From Actinomycetes bacterium (GTDB lineage Bacteria; Actinomycetota; Actinomycetes; Propionibacteriales; Nocardioidaceae), in the NCBI GenBank assembly GCA_023396115.1, contig JAEWXC010000063.1, positions 1 to 29,577 on the forward strand: 29,577 bases of DNA. The letters run 5' to 3'. A model generated the notes under the pieces. It did not search any database and was not told the origin of the DNA. It saw only the letters and a program-made list of their open reading frames with translations. Of this stretch, positions 7,939 through 15,999 are shown in pieces. The translations under genes were made by a program, and so were the position numbers. Numbering within the stretch: the first letter of the stretch is position 1; each line of letters opens with the position of its first letter.

Positions 7939-8326
7939 TCAATTCACCTTCCCGACTGAGGCCACTGCACGAAACCGTCTCCAAATCCGACGTAGTAGAT
8001 TCAAATGACGGCGTGTAGGCGGCCTCATCTTCTCGCGCCCCTCCGACTCTATGGGCACCACCATGCTCAGCGTCGCAATTCCAGCCCACGCTCCGCCCCT
8101 AGAAACTGTTCAAGACGGCCCCTCAGTCAGCGGCGACGGGACCCCGCGGCGGATGAACGTCCTTCGAACGTGGTGAGTAGTCAGGATGTGGCGAAGGCAT
8201 GAAGACCAAAGGGGGGGGGTATGCGTCCTGACCTGCGCAAACGCTTAGAGGTATGGGCGTACCCCCAGCCCTACCGTCTGGTAAGGGGTACGAAGTCGGA
8301 TACGGGTTCTGAGGATCGTCGAGCCC
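7939..8326. other. 388-bp gap without a supported gene
   Basis: I see no convincing coding sequence here. It contains a run of nine G residues (8211-8219), an interrupted inverted repeat at 8260-8290 (TACCCC ... TACC-gtct-GGTA ... GGGGTA) and the GAGGAT ribosome binding site of the following primase fragment. It is probably the control region of the element from which that fragment came. Confidence 0.5.
8260..8290. repeat. Interrupted inverted repeat upstream of primase fragment
   Basis: TACCCC (8260-8265) pairs with GGGGTA (8285-8290), and TACC pairs with GGTA around a central gtct. Its place about 40 bp before a primase-type start suggests an operator or replication-control site; a hairpin in RNA is equally possible. 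Confidence 0.4.
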
Positions 8327-8512
8327 ATGACCGATGCGACACTCCATGCCACCAGCTCTCCTCGCTGGTCGCCGGCGCTGATCTCTGACCTGGCTCAGTC
8401 TGCGACACCCGCGGACGCTGCGGCGGTGCTCGCGTCTGCGGGCGTTCCGGTGTTCCCGTGCGTTCCCTTTCACAAGAACCCGCTCACAGAGCACGGGTTC
8501 CCGAGATCGTGA
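8327..8512 (+). pseudogene. N-terminal fragment of a primase-polymerase (prim-pol) gene
   Basis: Only about 57 residues remain. The segment AAAVLASAGVPVFPCVPFHKNPLTEHGF is the opening strand-helix of the bifunctional primase-polymerase domain found in phages, plasmids and actinobacterial integrative elements (pattern G-x-PVFPC...KxPLxxHGF). The expected continuation DATxD is missing, and the sequence switches at about 8494-8500 into a peptidoglycan hydrolase gene. The ATG at 8327 has GAGGAT upstream, so a short peptide could still be made, but it would lack the catalytic aspartates. Confidence 0.7.
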
Positions 8513-8763
8513 CCTACGGCACGCTGCGCGCCGACGGTGAGCATGCGCAGGGGATCGCTATGGACATCATGGTTGCCGGCGACCGCGCCTGGCAGGTCGC
8601 GGAGTTTCTCCGGGAGTATTACTCCGAGTTCGGGGTCAGCTACGTGATTCACGCCCAGCGGATCTGGTCGGTGGAGCGCTCTTCAGAGGGTTGGCGCGCG
8701 ATGGAGGATCGCGGATCGGTGACCGCGAATCACTATGACCACGTCCATGTGACGACCTACTGA
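8491..8763 (+). pseudogene. C-terminal fragment of a peptidoglycan hydrolase
   Basis: The reading frame VPEIVTYGTLRADGEHAQG followed by IAMDIMV, QRIWSV, GWRAMEDRG and NHYDHVHVTTY matches the conserved C-terminal domain (ARB-07466/VldE-like) that ends many actinobacterial NlpC/P60 or lytic transglycosylase proteins. HxxGxAxD and HYDHVH are the metal-ligand-like motifs. The N-terminal catalytic and export domains are absent, and there is no plausible start with its own ribosome binding site. It is a leftover of a conjugation or phage gene fused by deletion to the primase fragment. Confidence 0.72.
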
Positions 8764-8905
8764 TTCCCCGGAGCAACCGCGCTCATCGGGTCGTGATGGA
8801 GACGGGGCCCGAGGAGAACCGGAGTCAGCTCCAAGGGTTCTCCAGCCCGTCCATCCGTGGGTAAGCGTGAGGGCACGCCGCTGCGGCGGCAAGCGCGACG
8901 TGTGT

Positions 8906-8924
8906 CTACTATTGCGTCTAGTAG
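8906..8924. promoter_or_regulatory. BlaI-type operator O1, upstream of resB
   Basis: CTACTATTGCGTCTAGTAG; with one more base on each side the arms TCTACTA and TAGTAGA are a perfect 7-bp dyad with a 7-base spacer. It lies 27 bp before the resB start. TACTAT within the left arm is a good -10 hexamer, so a bound repressor would block the promoter. Confidence 0.75.
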
Positions 8925-8951
8925 ATGGTGTTCTGACGAAACGCGGTAGGG

Positions 8952-10607
8952 GTGGTGGTGACGGCGGACGTGGCGGACCGGGGCGCCCGGCCATTGCCCT
9001 CGTGGGGGTGGGGTCGGTGGGCTTGGCGTGAGCTGACCTCGATGCGCACCGCCGTGGCTCTGCTCGGACTCCTCGCATTCGCGGCGATCCCGGGATCGGT
9101 GCTGCCGCAACGCAACGTCGCCACCGATCCGGCGGCGGTGCCGCAGTTCATGGCCGAGCACCCGAGGATCTCGCCATGGCTGGACCGGTTGGGGCTGTTC
9201 GAGGTCTACGCCTCGCCCTGGTTCGCCGCCACGTACGGTCTGTTGCTGGTCTCGATGACCGGCTGCGTCCTCCCCCGCTGCGTGCGGCTGTGGCGGGAGG
9301 CGCGGGCCGAGCCACCGAAGGCCCCACCGCGGCTGGACCGGTTCGAACACCACCGCGAAACCTCGCTCGACGCCCCGGCAGGCGTCGTGGTCGCACAGGC
9401 CGCGGCCACCCTGCGCGGCCGCGGCTATCGCGTCGTCGTCGACAGCGAGCCCGACGTGCCCTGCACGACAGGTGAGACGGGTGAGACAGTGCCCGGCCAA
9501 GCGAAAGCACGGGCGGAGGTTCGCGCGGAGAAGGGCTATGCGCGGGAGATAGGAAACCTGGCCTTCCACCTCTCGCTGCTGGTCCTGCTGGTCGGCGTGG
9601 CTGGCGGGAAGCTGTTCGGCTTCGAGGGTCGGGTCGCGCTCGCCGAGGGCGACACCTTCACGAACATGGCCTCCTCCTACGACGCGTTCACACCGGCGTC
9701 GTTGGCCGACGTCGACGGACTGACCCCATTCTCGATGACCTTGGAGGAACTCGAAACGGCCTTCGCGCCAACCGGGCCACGAACAGGCGAACCCCGGAAG
9801 TTCGACGCACAGGTCACCTACCGCACTGAGGACGGCGCGGAAGCCTCCACCAGCATCGCGCCGAACCAGCCGCTGGACGTCGATGGCACCAAGCTGTTCC
9901 TCAGCGGTCACGGGTACGCCCCCAGGGTGACAGTCCGCGACGGCAAGGACGAGACCGTGTTCTCCGGGCCGGTCATCTTCCTTCCCTCCGACGGTTCACT
10001 GACCAGCGACGGCGTCATCAAGGTGCCGAACGCGAAACCGACCCAGCTGGGTTTCGAAGGTCTGTTCCTGCCCACCGGCACGCCAATGGGCGGCGATGTC
10101 TCGCAGTTCCCCGGACTGCTCGCACCCCGTCTGGACCTGGTGGCCTACTCCGGCGACCTGAGCATGGACACCGGAGTGCCGCAGTCGGTGTACAGCCTCG
10201 ACAAGACCAGTCTGACCGAAATTGAGAGTCAGAGCCTGCGGATCGGCGAGACCATGCGGTTGCCCGACGGTGCCGGGTCGGTCACCTTCGACGGCGTCGC
10301 CCGGTTCGGCAACTTCCAGGTCGCCTACGACCCGGGCAAGGAGATTGCCCTGGCCGCAGCTGTCCTCCTGCTGATCGGTCTCACCGTCTCCCTCACCGTC
10401 CGCCGTCGACGGGTCTGGGTCCGCGTCACCCAATACCCCGACCGGGAGGGCGTCCAGGTGGAGACCGCCACGCGGTCCCTCACTCGCAGATCCGCACCGA
10501 GCGAGGACACAGACAAGCTCATGCAGACCCTGAACCGCCTCGCCCCCGACCTCGCCCCCGACCTTGATCCCGACCTCGATCCCGAGGCCGTGAGGAGTCT
10601 CTCGTGA
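8952..10607 (+). CDS. resB: ResB-type cytochrome c biogenesis protein
   Basis: The 551-residue protein has the ResB/Ccs1 layout: three N-terminal membrane segments (residues about 36-53, 90-107 and 203-222), a large extracytoplasmic domain of about 240 residues, and a last membrane segment (about 465-488). With CcsB it carries haem across the membrane and attaches it to apocytochrome c (system II). Three GTG codons in a row (8952, 8955, 8958) are possible starts; AGGGG just upstream fits 8958 best. The tail is Asp/Pro-rich (APDLAPDLDPDLDP). Its TGA overlaps the ccsB GTG. Operator O1 stands upstream, indicating BlaI control. Confidence 0.92.
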   Translation: MVVTADVADRGARPLPSWGWGRWAWRELTSMRTAVALLGLLAFAAIPGSVLPQRNVATDPAAVPQFMAEHPRISPWLDRLGLFEVYASPWFAATYGLLLVSMTGCVLPRCVRLWREARAEPPKAPPRLDRFEHHRETSLDAPAGVVVAQAAATLRGRGYRVVVDSEPDVPCTTGETGETVPGQAKARAEVRAEKGYAREIGNLAFHLSLLVLLVGVAGGKLFGFEGRVALAEGDTFTNMASSYDAFTPASLADVDGLTPFSMTLEELETAFAPTGPRTGEPRKFDAQVTYRTEDGAEASTSIAPNQPLDVDGTKLFLSGHGYAPRVTVRDGKDETVFSGPVIFLPSDGSLTSDGVIKVPNAKPTQLGFEGLFLPTGTPMGGDVSQFPGLLAPRLDLVAYSGDLSMDTGVPQSVYSLDKTSLTEIESQSLRIGETMRLPDGAGSVTFDGVARFGNFQVAYDPGKEIALAAAVLLLIGLTVSLTVRRRRVWVRVTQYPDREGVQVETATRSLTRRSAPSEDTDKLMQTLNRLAPDLAPDLDPDLDPEAVRSLS

Positions 10608-11632
10608 ACATCGCCGCGCTCTCCGACAACCTAGTGGCCCTCGCCATCGGCATCTATGCGGTGGCCTTCACGGTGTACGCCGCCGATCTGGCCAAGGCCC
10701 GCACTGGCGCCCGGTTCGGCGCCCGAACTCGCTCCACCACACCCGCCGCGGTGACCGGGTCGGCGAATCCCGTCGACTCCCCCGTCGCCGTAGACCCAGA
10801 TGGACCGCCCGAGGACGTGGCGGCCCCCGACGTGAACTCGTTGCTCGACCGCAGCGACCGCAGCGACCTCAGCCGGACCGCGCTGATAGCGGGGCGACTT
10901 CTCACCATCGCCTGCGGCGTGAACATCGCGGCCGTGGTAGCACGAGGGGTCGCCGCGGGGCGGGCGCCGTGGGGAAACATGTACGAATTCGCCATGGTCG
11001 GCGCCGCTGCCATCGCCACCGCATTCGTCGTCGGATCGCGGCGCCACCGGATTGAGGGTCTCGGGATCGGAGTTGCCGGACTGGTCCTAGTGTGCCTCGG
11101 GCTCGCCGTCACCGTTCTCTACACGCCGGTTGATGCGCTGATCCCCGTCCTCAACTCCTACTGGATGGTCATCCATGTGGCTGCGGCCATCGTCGCCGGC
11201 GGCGTGTTCACCATCGCCGCCCTCGCCTCGGGAGCGTTCCTGATCCAGCGGCGCCGCGAACGCGCCAACGACTCCACATCGGGCATTGACGCAACCAGCC
11301 GCGGGACTGGTACTGGGTTGAGGTCGGAGACGCTGGAGCGAGTCTCCTACGGGCTGATCGTGTTCGCCTTCCCGATCTGGACCTTCGCCGTCATCGCGGG
11401 CGCGGTATGGGCCGAGGCCGCCTGGGGCCGCTACTGGGGCTGGGACCCCAAAGAAACGTGGGCGTTCATCACCTGGGTGTTGTACGCCGCCTACCTCCAC
11501 GCCCAGTCCACGGCCGGATGGCGCGGAACCCGCGCAGCATGGTTTAGCCTCCTCGGCTACGCGGCGTTCCTGTTCAACTTCGTCGGGGTCAACATGTGGA
11601 TCTCCGGCCTGCACTCCTACGCCGGAGTGTGA
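10604..11632 (+). CDS. ccsB: CcsB/ResC cytochrome c biogenesis protein
   Basis: The 342-residue polytopic protein carries the tryptophan-rich haem-handling motif WGRYWGWDPKETW (residues 274-286) and conserved histidines near H191, H299 and H337. It is the partner of ResB in system II cytochrome c maturation. Residues about 38-90 form a polar loop longer than usual between the first two membrane segments. The GTG start overlaps the resB stop (GTGA), indicating translational coupling. The operon ends with a small membrane protein after 72 bp. Confidence 0.93.
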   Translation: MNIAALSDNLVALAIGIYAVAFTVYAADLAKARTGARFGARTRSTTPAAVTGSANPVDSPVAVDPDGPPEDVAAPDVNSLLDRSDRSDLSRTALIAGRLLTIACGVNIAAVVARGVAAGRAPWGNMYEFAMVGAAAIATAFVVGSRRHRIEGLGIGVAGLVLVCLGLAVTVLYTPVDALIPVLNSYWMVIHVAAAIVAGGVFTIAALASGAFLIQRRRERANDSTSGIDATSRGTGTGLRSETLERVSYGLIVFAFPIWTFAVIAGAVWAEAAWGRYWGWDPKETWAFITWVLYAAYLHAQSTAGWRGTRAAWFSLLGYAAFLFNFVGVNMWISGLHSYAGV

Positions 11633-11633
11633 C

Positions 11634-11665
11634 CCGGTCGTGACCGGACCGCCGCTGTCAGCGGC
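11634..11665. repeat. Two short inverted repeats after ccsB
   Basis: CCGGTC-gt-GACCGG (11634-11647) and GCCGCTG-t-CAGCGGC (11651-11665) lie in tandem in the 72-bp gap after ccsB. There is no T tract. They may weaken read-through or stabilise the upstream mRNA. Confidence 0.4.
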
Positions 11666-11704
11666 ACCTCGTGATCAGATGCCCCATGGTGACAGAGGGC
11701 AGCC

Positions 11705-11992
11705 ATGAGCTGGTGGGAGATCATCGCCATATTCGTCGGCATCCCCGTCGCCGTCTGCGTGGGTGTCGGGACACTGGTGTTCTGGTTGACTGAGAACCGG
11801 GTGCCCGACGGACTCGCCGCTGCCCGCGAGCAGGACTCATCCTCCGCGACAGCGGCAGCCCAGAACGAACCCGGGGATCAGCCTGAAGCCACGCCCCAAG
11901 ATCGGTCTGCAGATCCGTCCGCCGAGCATGGCCCCATCGTCGATCCCGAGGGCGATGGAGAGTGCGGCGGGATGTACGGCGACACGCACTGA
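11705..11992 (+). CDS. Small single-span membrane protein
   Basis: The 95-residue protein has one N-terminal membrane segment (residues about 4-28, IIAIFVGIPVAVCVGVGTLVFW) followed by an acidic, low-complexity tail ending CGGMYGDTH. I do not recognise a family. The ATG has GAGGGCAG upstream. It is the third gene after resB and ccsB in the same orientation, so it probably shares O1 control; a helper role in cytochrome c assembly is only inference from position. Confidence 0.6.
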   Translation: MSWWEIIAIFVGIPVAVCVGVGTLVFWLTENRVPDGLAAAREQDSSSATAAAQNEPGDQPEATPQDRSADPSAEHGPIVDPEGDGECGGMYGDTH

Positions 11993-12044
11993 GACACCAG
12001 TCGACCCGCGGCCCTCGCCCGCAGCCATCAACTGATGCGCGCAG

Positions 12045-12983
12045 CTACCAGGTCACTTCGTCGCAGTTGGCGGTGCGCTTCTCCTCGACCTGCAAGGTGG
12101 CGTGCTCGATGAGGTAGTCATTCCGCAGGATCGTCTGTGCGGCCACCAATGCGGGTTGCCCTTGAGCGTTGTCGTGGAGGACCAGATGGGCGGTGGCAAC
12201 ATTCATCCCCGAGGTGAGGGTCCAGGCGTGCAGGTCGTGCACGTCCTTCACTCCGGGCACCGAGGCCAAGGAGTCCGCGACCGCGTCGATGTCCAGGCCA
12301 GCGGGCGCGTGCTGCCCGAGCACCGCGAGGACCTGGCGGCCGAGCATGACCGCGCGCACCGCCACGAAGGCGCCGATCGCGAACGCGACAGCGGTGTCCC
12401 AGTACCCCTCGCCGGTGGCGGCGACGAGACCGGCTGCGGCAAGAACCCCGATGCTGCCGGCGGTGTCGGCGACGACCTCCAGGTAGGCGCCCTTGACGTT
12501 GAGCGAGTCCTTCGCTCCGGCGCGCAGCAGGACCAGTGCGGCCAGGTTCACCAGGAGGCCGAGAAGGCCGACGATTAGCATGGCGCCGGTGTCAACCTCG
12601 GGGTTGGTGCCCAGGCGACCAATCGCCTCGATGACGACGTAGGCGGCGACGCCGAGCATCAGCAGAACGGCGAGCCCGGAGGCGAAAACCTCGGCTCGGT
12701 AGGAGCCGTAGGTGCGGCGGCCGGTGTCGTCGGTGCGGGTGGCGATCTTGGTCGCCACGAGCGCGGCCCCCAGGGCGACGACGTCGGCGGCCATATGGCC
12801 AGCGTCGGAGATCAGGGCGAGGGAGCCGCTGATGATGCCCGCGACAAGCTCGACGACGAAGAACATTGCGATGAGTCCGAAGGAGACCGCTAGCCGCCAC
12901 CGGTACCGCGCGCCCGCGTGTCCCGTGAGCTGGCCCCCCTCCTGAGGTCCATGCCCATGCCCATGCCCGTGACCGACACCCAT
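12045..12983 (-). CDS. Cation diffusion facilitator metal exporter
   Basis: The 312-residue protein begins with a His-Gly repeat (MGVGHGHGHGHG), then six membrane segments with the CDF signature LISDAGHMAADVVALGAAL and a second metal-site segment AYLEVVADTAGS. It ends in the cytoplasmic ferredoxin-like domain (GVKDVHDLHAWTLTSG). CzcD-like members export Zn, Co or related divalent ions in exchange for protons; the substrate here is not certain. The start at 12983 has AGGAGGG nine bases upstream. The frame is open to 13079, but that longer form would run through operator O2, so I reject it. It is divergent from copC. Confidence 0.9.
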   Translation of the reverse strand: MGVGHGHGHGHGPQEGGQLTGHAGARYRWRLAVSFGLIAMFFVVELVAGIISGSLALISDAGHMAADVVALGAALVATKIATRTDDTGRRTYGSYRAEVFASGLAVLLMLGVAAYVVIEAIGRLGTNPEVDTGAMLIVGLLGLLVNLAALVLLRAGAKDSLNVKGAYLEVVADTAGSIGVLAAAGLVAATGEGYWDTAVAFAIGAFVAVRAVMLGRQVLAVLGQHAPAGLDIDAVADSLASVPGVKDVHDLHAWTLTSGMNVATAHLVLHDNAQGQPALVAAQTILRNDYLIEHATLQVEEKRTANCDEVTW

Positions 12984-13012
12984 CCCGATGTGCCCTCCTA
13001 GTCGACCGCTGT

Positions 13013-13031
13013 CTACGATGGAGCATAGTAG
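13013..13031. promoter_or_regulatory. BlaI-type operator O2, between CDF exporter and copC
   Basis: CTACGATGGAGCATAGTAG: 8-bp arms with one mismatch and a 3-base spacer. It is centred between divergent starts at 12983 and 13059 (30 and 28 bp away), so one bound dimer could repress both. Confidence 0.8.
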
Positions 13032-13058
13032 TTGTCCGTGAACGGCTGGAGAATCCCC

Positions 13059-13901
13059 TTGACCGTCAAGCCCGTGCACCCGAGCCTTGCCCTGCTAAGT
13101 GGCTTGCTGGTTTCGATGGTCGCGTCGGTCCTCGTCTTCGCCATGCCCGCCCCACCCGCAGCGGCCCACACCGACCTGGTCGGCTCGGACCCCGCCGCCG
13201 ACTCGACGCTGCGCGAGGCCCCGGATCAGGTGACGCTGCGGTTCAACGAGCCGATGGAGCCACGGCTCTCGAAAGTCGCCCTCACCACGCCTGACCAGGA
13301 CGCGGCGGAGCTGCCCGTGACGGCGGGCTCGGAACCGACCACCCTGGTGGCCGACCTCCCCGGCGAAGGCATGACTGGCGGCGCCTGGGAGGTCGCCTAC
13401 CGGGTCACGTCCGCCGACGGGCACCCCGTCCAAGGGACGCTGTCGTTCACCGTGCGCCCTCGCGCGAACGCGGCCACCGAGGACCCCGAGGACACAGAGG
13501 GCAACGCATCAAGCGACGACCCCGCCGATGCCCGAGGGTCGGAGGAGAACGCGTCCTCTGAGCCAGCCGATGGTGCGGCATCAGGGGGTGGCGACCAGAC
13601 CAGCGACGCGCGAGAGGACGATGGCGCGGGATCGTGGCGACTTGTGGCGCCCGTGCTCCTTGGCGGCTTTCTGCTCCTGCTCGCCGCACTGCTCTTGGTG
13701 ACCCGGTTCACCCGGGTGACACCCGTCGAGTCGATCGACGGCACGCCTGCCGAGACCACCACCGGAAGGGCTGACGCAGAAGCCGGCCACGGGGTGGCCG
13801 ACACGCGGACGGACGCCGAAACAGTCGAGGCCAACTCCGAGACAGACGTATCAGAGCCCGATCAGCCAGACCCCGACGATGCCCAGCCGAACCGCGCCTG
13901 A
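13059..13901 (+). CDS. copC: CopC-type periplasmic copper-binding protein, membrane anchored
   Basis: The TTG at 13059 with GGAGAA five bases upstream gives a signal peptide ending AAA, so the mature protein starts with His (H37, HTDLVGSDPAADSTL). A free N-terminal His is the known Cu(II) ligand in CopC, and D120 and H122 (SADGHPVQG) are the other expected ligands. The CopC beta-sandwich ends near residue 134 and is followed by a Ser/Asp/Glu-rich linker, one membrane segment (APVLLGGFLLLLAALLLV) and an acidic tail. Upstream in-frame TTG (13032) and GTG (13038) starts are possible but lie against operator O2. copD starts 23 bp before its stop. Confidence 0.88.
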   Translation: MTVKPVHPSLALLSGLLVSMVASVLVFAMPAPPAAAHTDLVGSDPAADSTLREAPDQVTLRFNEPMEPRLSKVALTTPDQDAAELPVTAGSEPTTLVADLPGEGMTGGAWEVAYRVTSADGHPVQGTLSFTVRPRANAATEDPEDTEGNASSDDPADARGSEENASSEPADGAASGGGDQTSDAREDDGAGSWRLVAPVLLGGFLLLLAALLLVTRFTRVTPVESIDGTPAETTTGRADAEAGHGVADTRTDAETVEANSETDVSEPDQPDPDDAQPNRA

Positions 13902-15999
13902 TGACCACGCGGTCACCGGCTCCCCGGTGATCGGCAGCGGTACTAGGCGCGCCGCCGGCCTGCTGCTGCTCACGGCTCTCGCGCCGGGTGTCGCGCTGGG
14001 GCTGCTGTTCCTCTCCGACGGCCTGGCGGCCACCAGCCTGCCGGGGCTGCCGGACTCGGGGTCCGTCACACGGTGGAGCCTGCCAGTAGTGCAGGCGGTA
14101 CGGGATGCCAGCGCGACGGTCGCGGTCGGGGTCGTGGTGCTCGCGGCCACCTGCCTGCCCACCGCCCCCGGACCCAGCGCCGGGTCCGGCGGTGGGTCGC
14201 GCCGCGTGTCGTCGACGCAGCGGCTGCTGCTCAAGGTCGGTGCCGTGACCGCGATGGCATGGGCATGGAGCACCCTGGCGATGCTCATCTTCGTCTACGC
14301 CGACGCCTCCGGTGAGCCCGTAGGCGGCGAGGGGTTCTGGTCCCAGGCGTGGTACTTCGCCACCAGCTTCGACCCTGGCCGCTACCTGCTCACCGGCGCC
14401 GCTCTGGCGGCGCTGCTCGCCACCGCCTGCCTGATGATTCGACGTCCAGAAGGGATGGGGTTCGCCGCGCTGGTGGCGTTGGCCGGAGTGTGGCCTATGG
14501 CACTCGGCGGACATGCGACCGGGTCACTGGATCACAACCGCCTGGTGGAGTTGCAGCTGTTCCACCTGGTCGGCGTGACCGTGTGGACCGGTGGCCTGGT
14601 CGGCCTACTGGTGGTGCGCCGGCACCTGGGCGAGAACCTCGGACCCGTCGTACGCCGCTACTCCCGGCTCGCGGGCTGGTGCCTGCTGCTGGTCGCGCTC
14701 TCCGGAATCTCCGGTGCCGCCCTGCGCCTACCCGGCGCAGGGGCACTGACCACCAGCTACGGGGCCATGCTCGCCGCCAAGGTCGCGGTACTGAGCGCGG
14801 TCGCCGCTCTCGGCTGGTGGCAGCGGACCCGCATCGTCAGGCGCATCGAGTCCGGCGCCTCGAGTGCGTTCGCCCGGCTTGCGTTCTACGAGGTCGTCCT
14901 GCTGCTGACCGGCGCCGGTGCCGGGGTCGCGCTGAGCCGCACCAACCCACCGACCCCCGAGACCGACCCGTCCCTCAGCAACGCACAGGCCCTCCTCGGC
15001 ACCGACCTGCCCCCCGAGCTCGGCATCGGTGAGTGGTTCACCCAATGGAAGCCCGACCTGATCTGGCTCACGGTCGCCCTGGCCATGACCGCCTGGTACC
15101 TGAGTGCGGTGCTCCGGCTCCGGGCACGGGGTGACGGATGGCCACTGCTGCGCACCATCGCTTGGCTGCTCGGCTGGCTGCTCGTCGTGTGGGCCACCAG
15201 CGGCTCCCCGGGGGTCTACGGACGGGTGCTGTTCAGCATGCACATGGTCCAGCACATGACCATCGCGACCGCCGCACCCACGTTCCTGGTCCTCGGCGCA
15301 CCGATCACACTCGCGCTACGGGCACTGCCCCGCCGTACCGACGGCTCCCTAGGCCCCAGAGAGTGGCTCCAGGAGGCACTTCGATCGTTCCTGGCCCACC
15401 TCCTGACCCTCCCGGTAGTGACGGCCGGGATGTTTGTAGTGAGCCTGGCCGTCTTCTACTACAGCGGCCTGTTCGAACTGTCGCTGGAGTCTCACACCAT
15501 GCACGTGGCCATGGTGGCCCACTTCCTCCTTACCGGCTTCCTACTGGCGAACTGCCTGGTCGGCATCGACCCGGGAATCCACCGACCTATGTTCCCGCTC
15601 CGTGTGGTGCTGCTAATGGTGACGTTCGGCTTTCATGCACTCTTCTCGGTCTCGCTCATGTCCTCGGACCAAGTGCTCGCGCCGGACTGGTTCTCAGCTC
15701 TCCAGCGGCCCTGGGGAGCCTCCCTACTCGACGATCAGCAATTCGGCGCATCACTGGGATGGGCGTTGGGTGACTACCCGCTCGCGATCCTCGCCGGAGC
15801 CCTCATCGTCCGATGGGTCGCCTCCGACCGGCGCGAGCGACGTCGGTTCGACCGCTCCGAGGCCCGCACCGGAGGGCAGGTAATCACCGACTACAACGCC
15901 TACCTCAGCCGCCTTGGGAAGCTCGACGGATCGCTCGAACCGAGTCGGGACCCTGCCCCTCCCCCGGCGCCGGAGTCCACGGGCGAACGCCAGGAGTAG
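13879..15999 (+). CDS. copD: CopD-CtaG fusion membrane protein
   Basis: The 706-residue protein has two fused membrane domains. Residues about 20-360 form a CopD-like copper-transport domain (VWPMALGGHATGSLDHNRL, HLVGVTVWTGGLVGLLVV). Residues about 380-650 form a caa3-type CtaG domain (FSMHMVQHMTIATAAPTFLV, MHVAMVAHFLLTGFL). CtaG proteins help insert Cu into cytochrome c oxidase. The fusion is common in actinobacteria and suggests copper imported by the first half is handed on for oxidase assembly. It overlaps copC by 23 bp. Its last 249 bp overlap the 3' end of lnt on the other strand. Confidence 0.9.
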   Translation: MPSRTAPDDHAVTGSPVIGSGTRRAAGLLLLTALAPGVALGLLFLSDGLAATSLPGLPDSGSVTRWSLPVVQAVRDASATVAVGVVVLAATCLPTAPGPSAGSGGGSRRVSSTQRLLLKVGAVTAMAWAWSTLAMLIFVYADASGEPVGGEGFWSQAWYFATSFDPGRYLLTGAALAALLATACLMIRRPEGMGFAALVALAGVWPMALGGHATGSLDHNRLVELQLFHLVGVTVWTGGLVGLLVVRRHLGENLGPVVRRYSRLAGWCLLLVALSGISGAALRLPGAGALTTSYGAMLAAKVAVLSAVAALGWWQRTRIVRRIESGASSAFARLAFYEVVLLLTGAGAGVALSRTNPPTPETDPSLSNAQALLGTDLPPELGIGEWFTQWKPDLIWLTVALAMTAWYLSAVLRLRARGDGWPLLRTIAWLLGWLLVVWATSGSPGVYGRVLFSMHMVQHMTIATAAPTFLVLGAPITLALRALPRRTDGSLGPREWLQEALRSFLAHLLTLPVVTAGMFVVSLAVFYYSGLFELSLESHTMHVAMVAHFLLTGFLLANCLVGIDPGIHRPMFPLRVVLLMVTFGFHALFSVSLMSSDQVLAPDWFSALQRPWGASLLDDQQFGASLGWALGDYPLAILAGALIVRWVASDRRERRRFDRSEARTGGQVITDYNAYLSRLGKLDGSLEPSRDPAPPPAPESTGERQE

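Noticed and set aside
12950..12975. Tandem hexamer-like repeat (cccatg units)
   Set aside because: It simply encodes the His-Gly metal-binding repeat of the CDF exporter.
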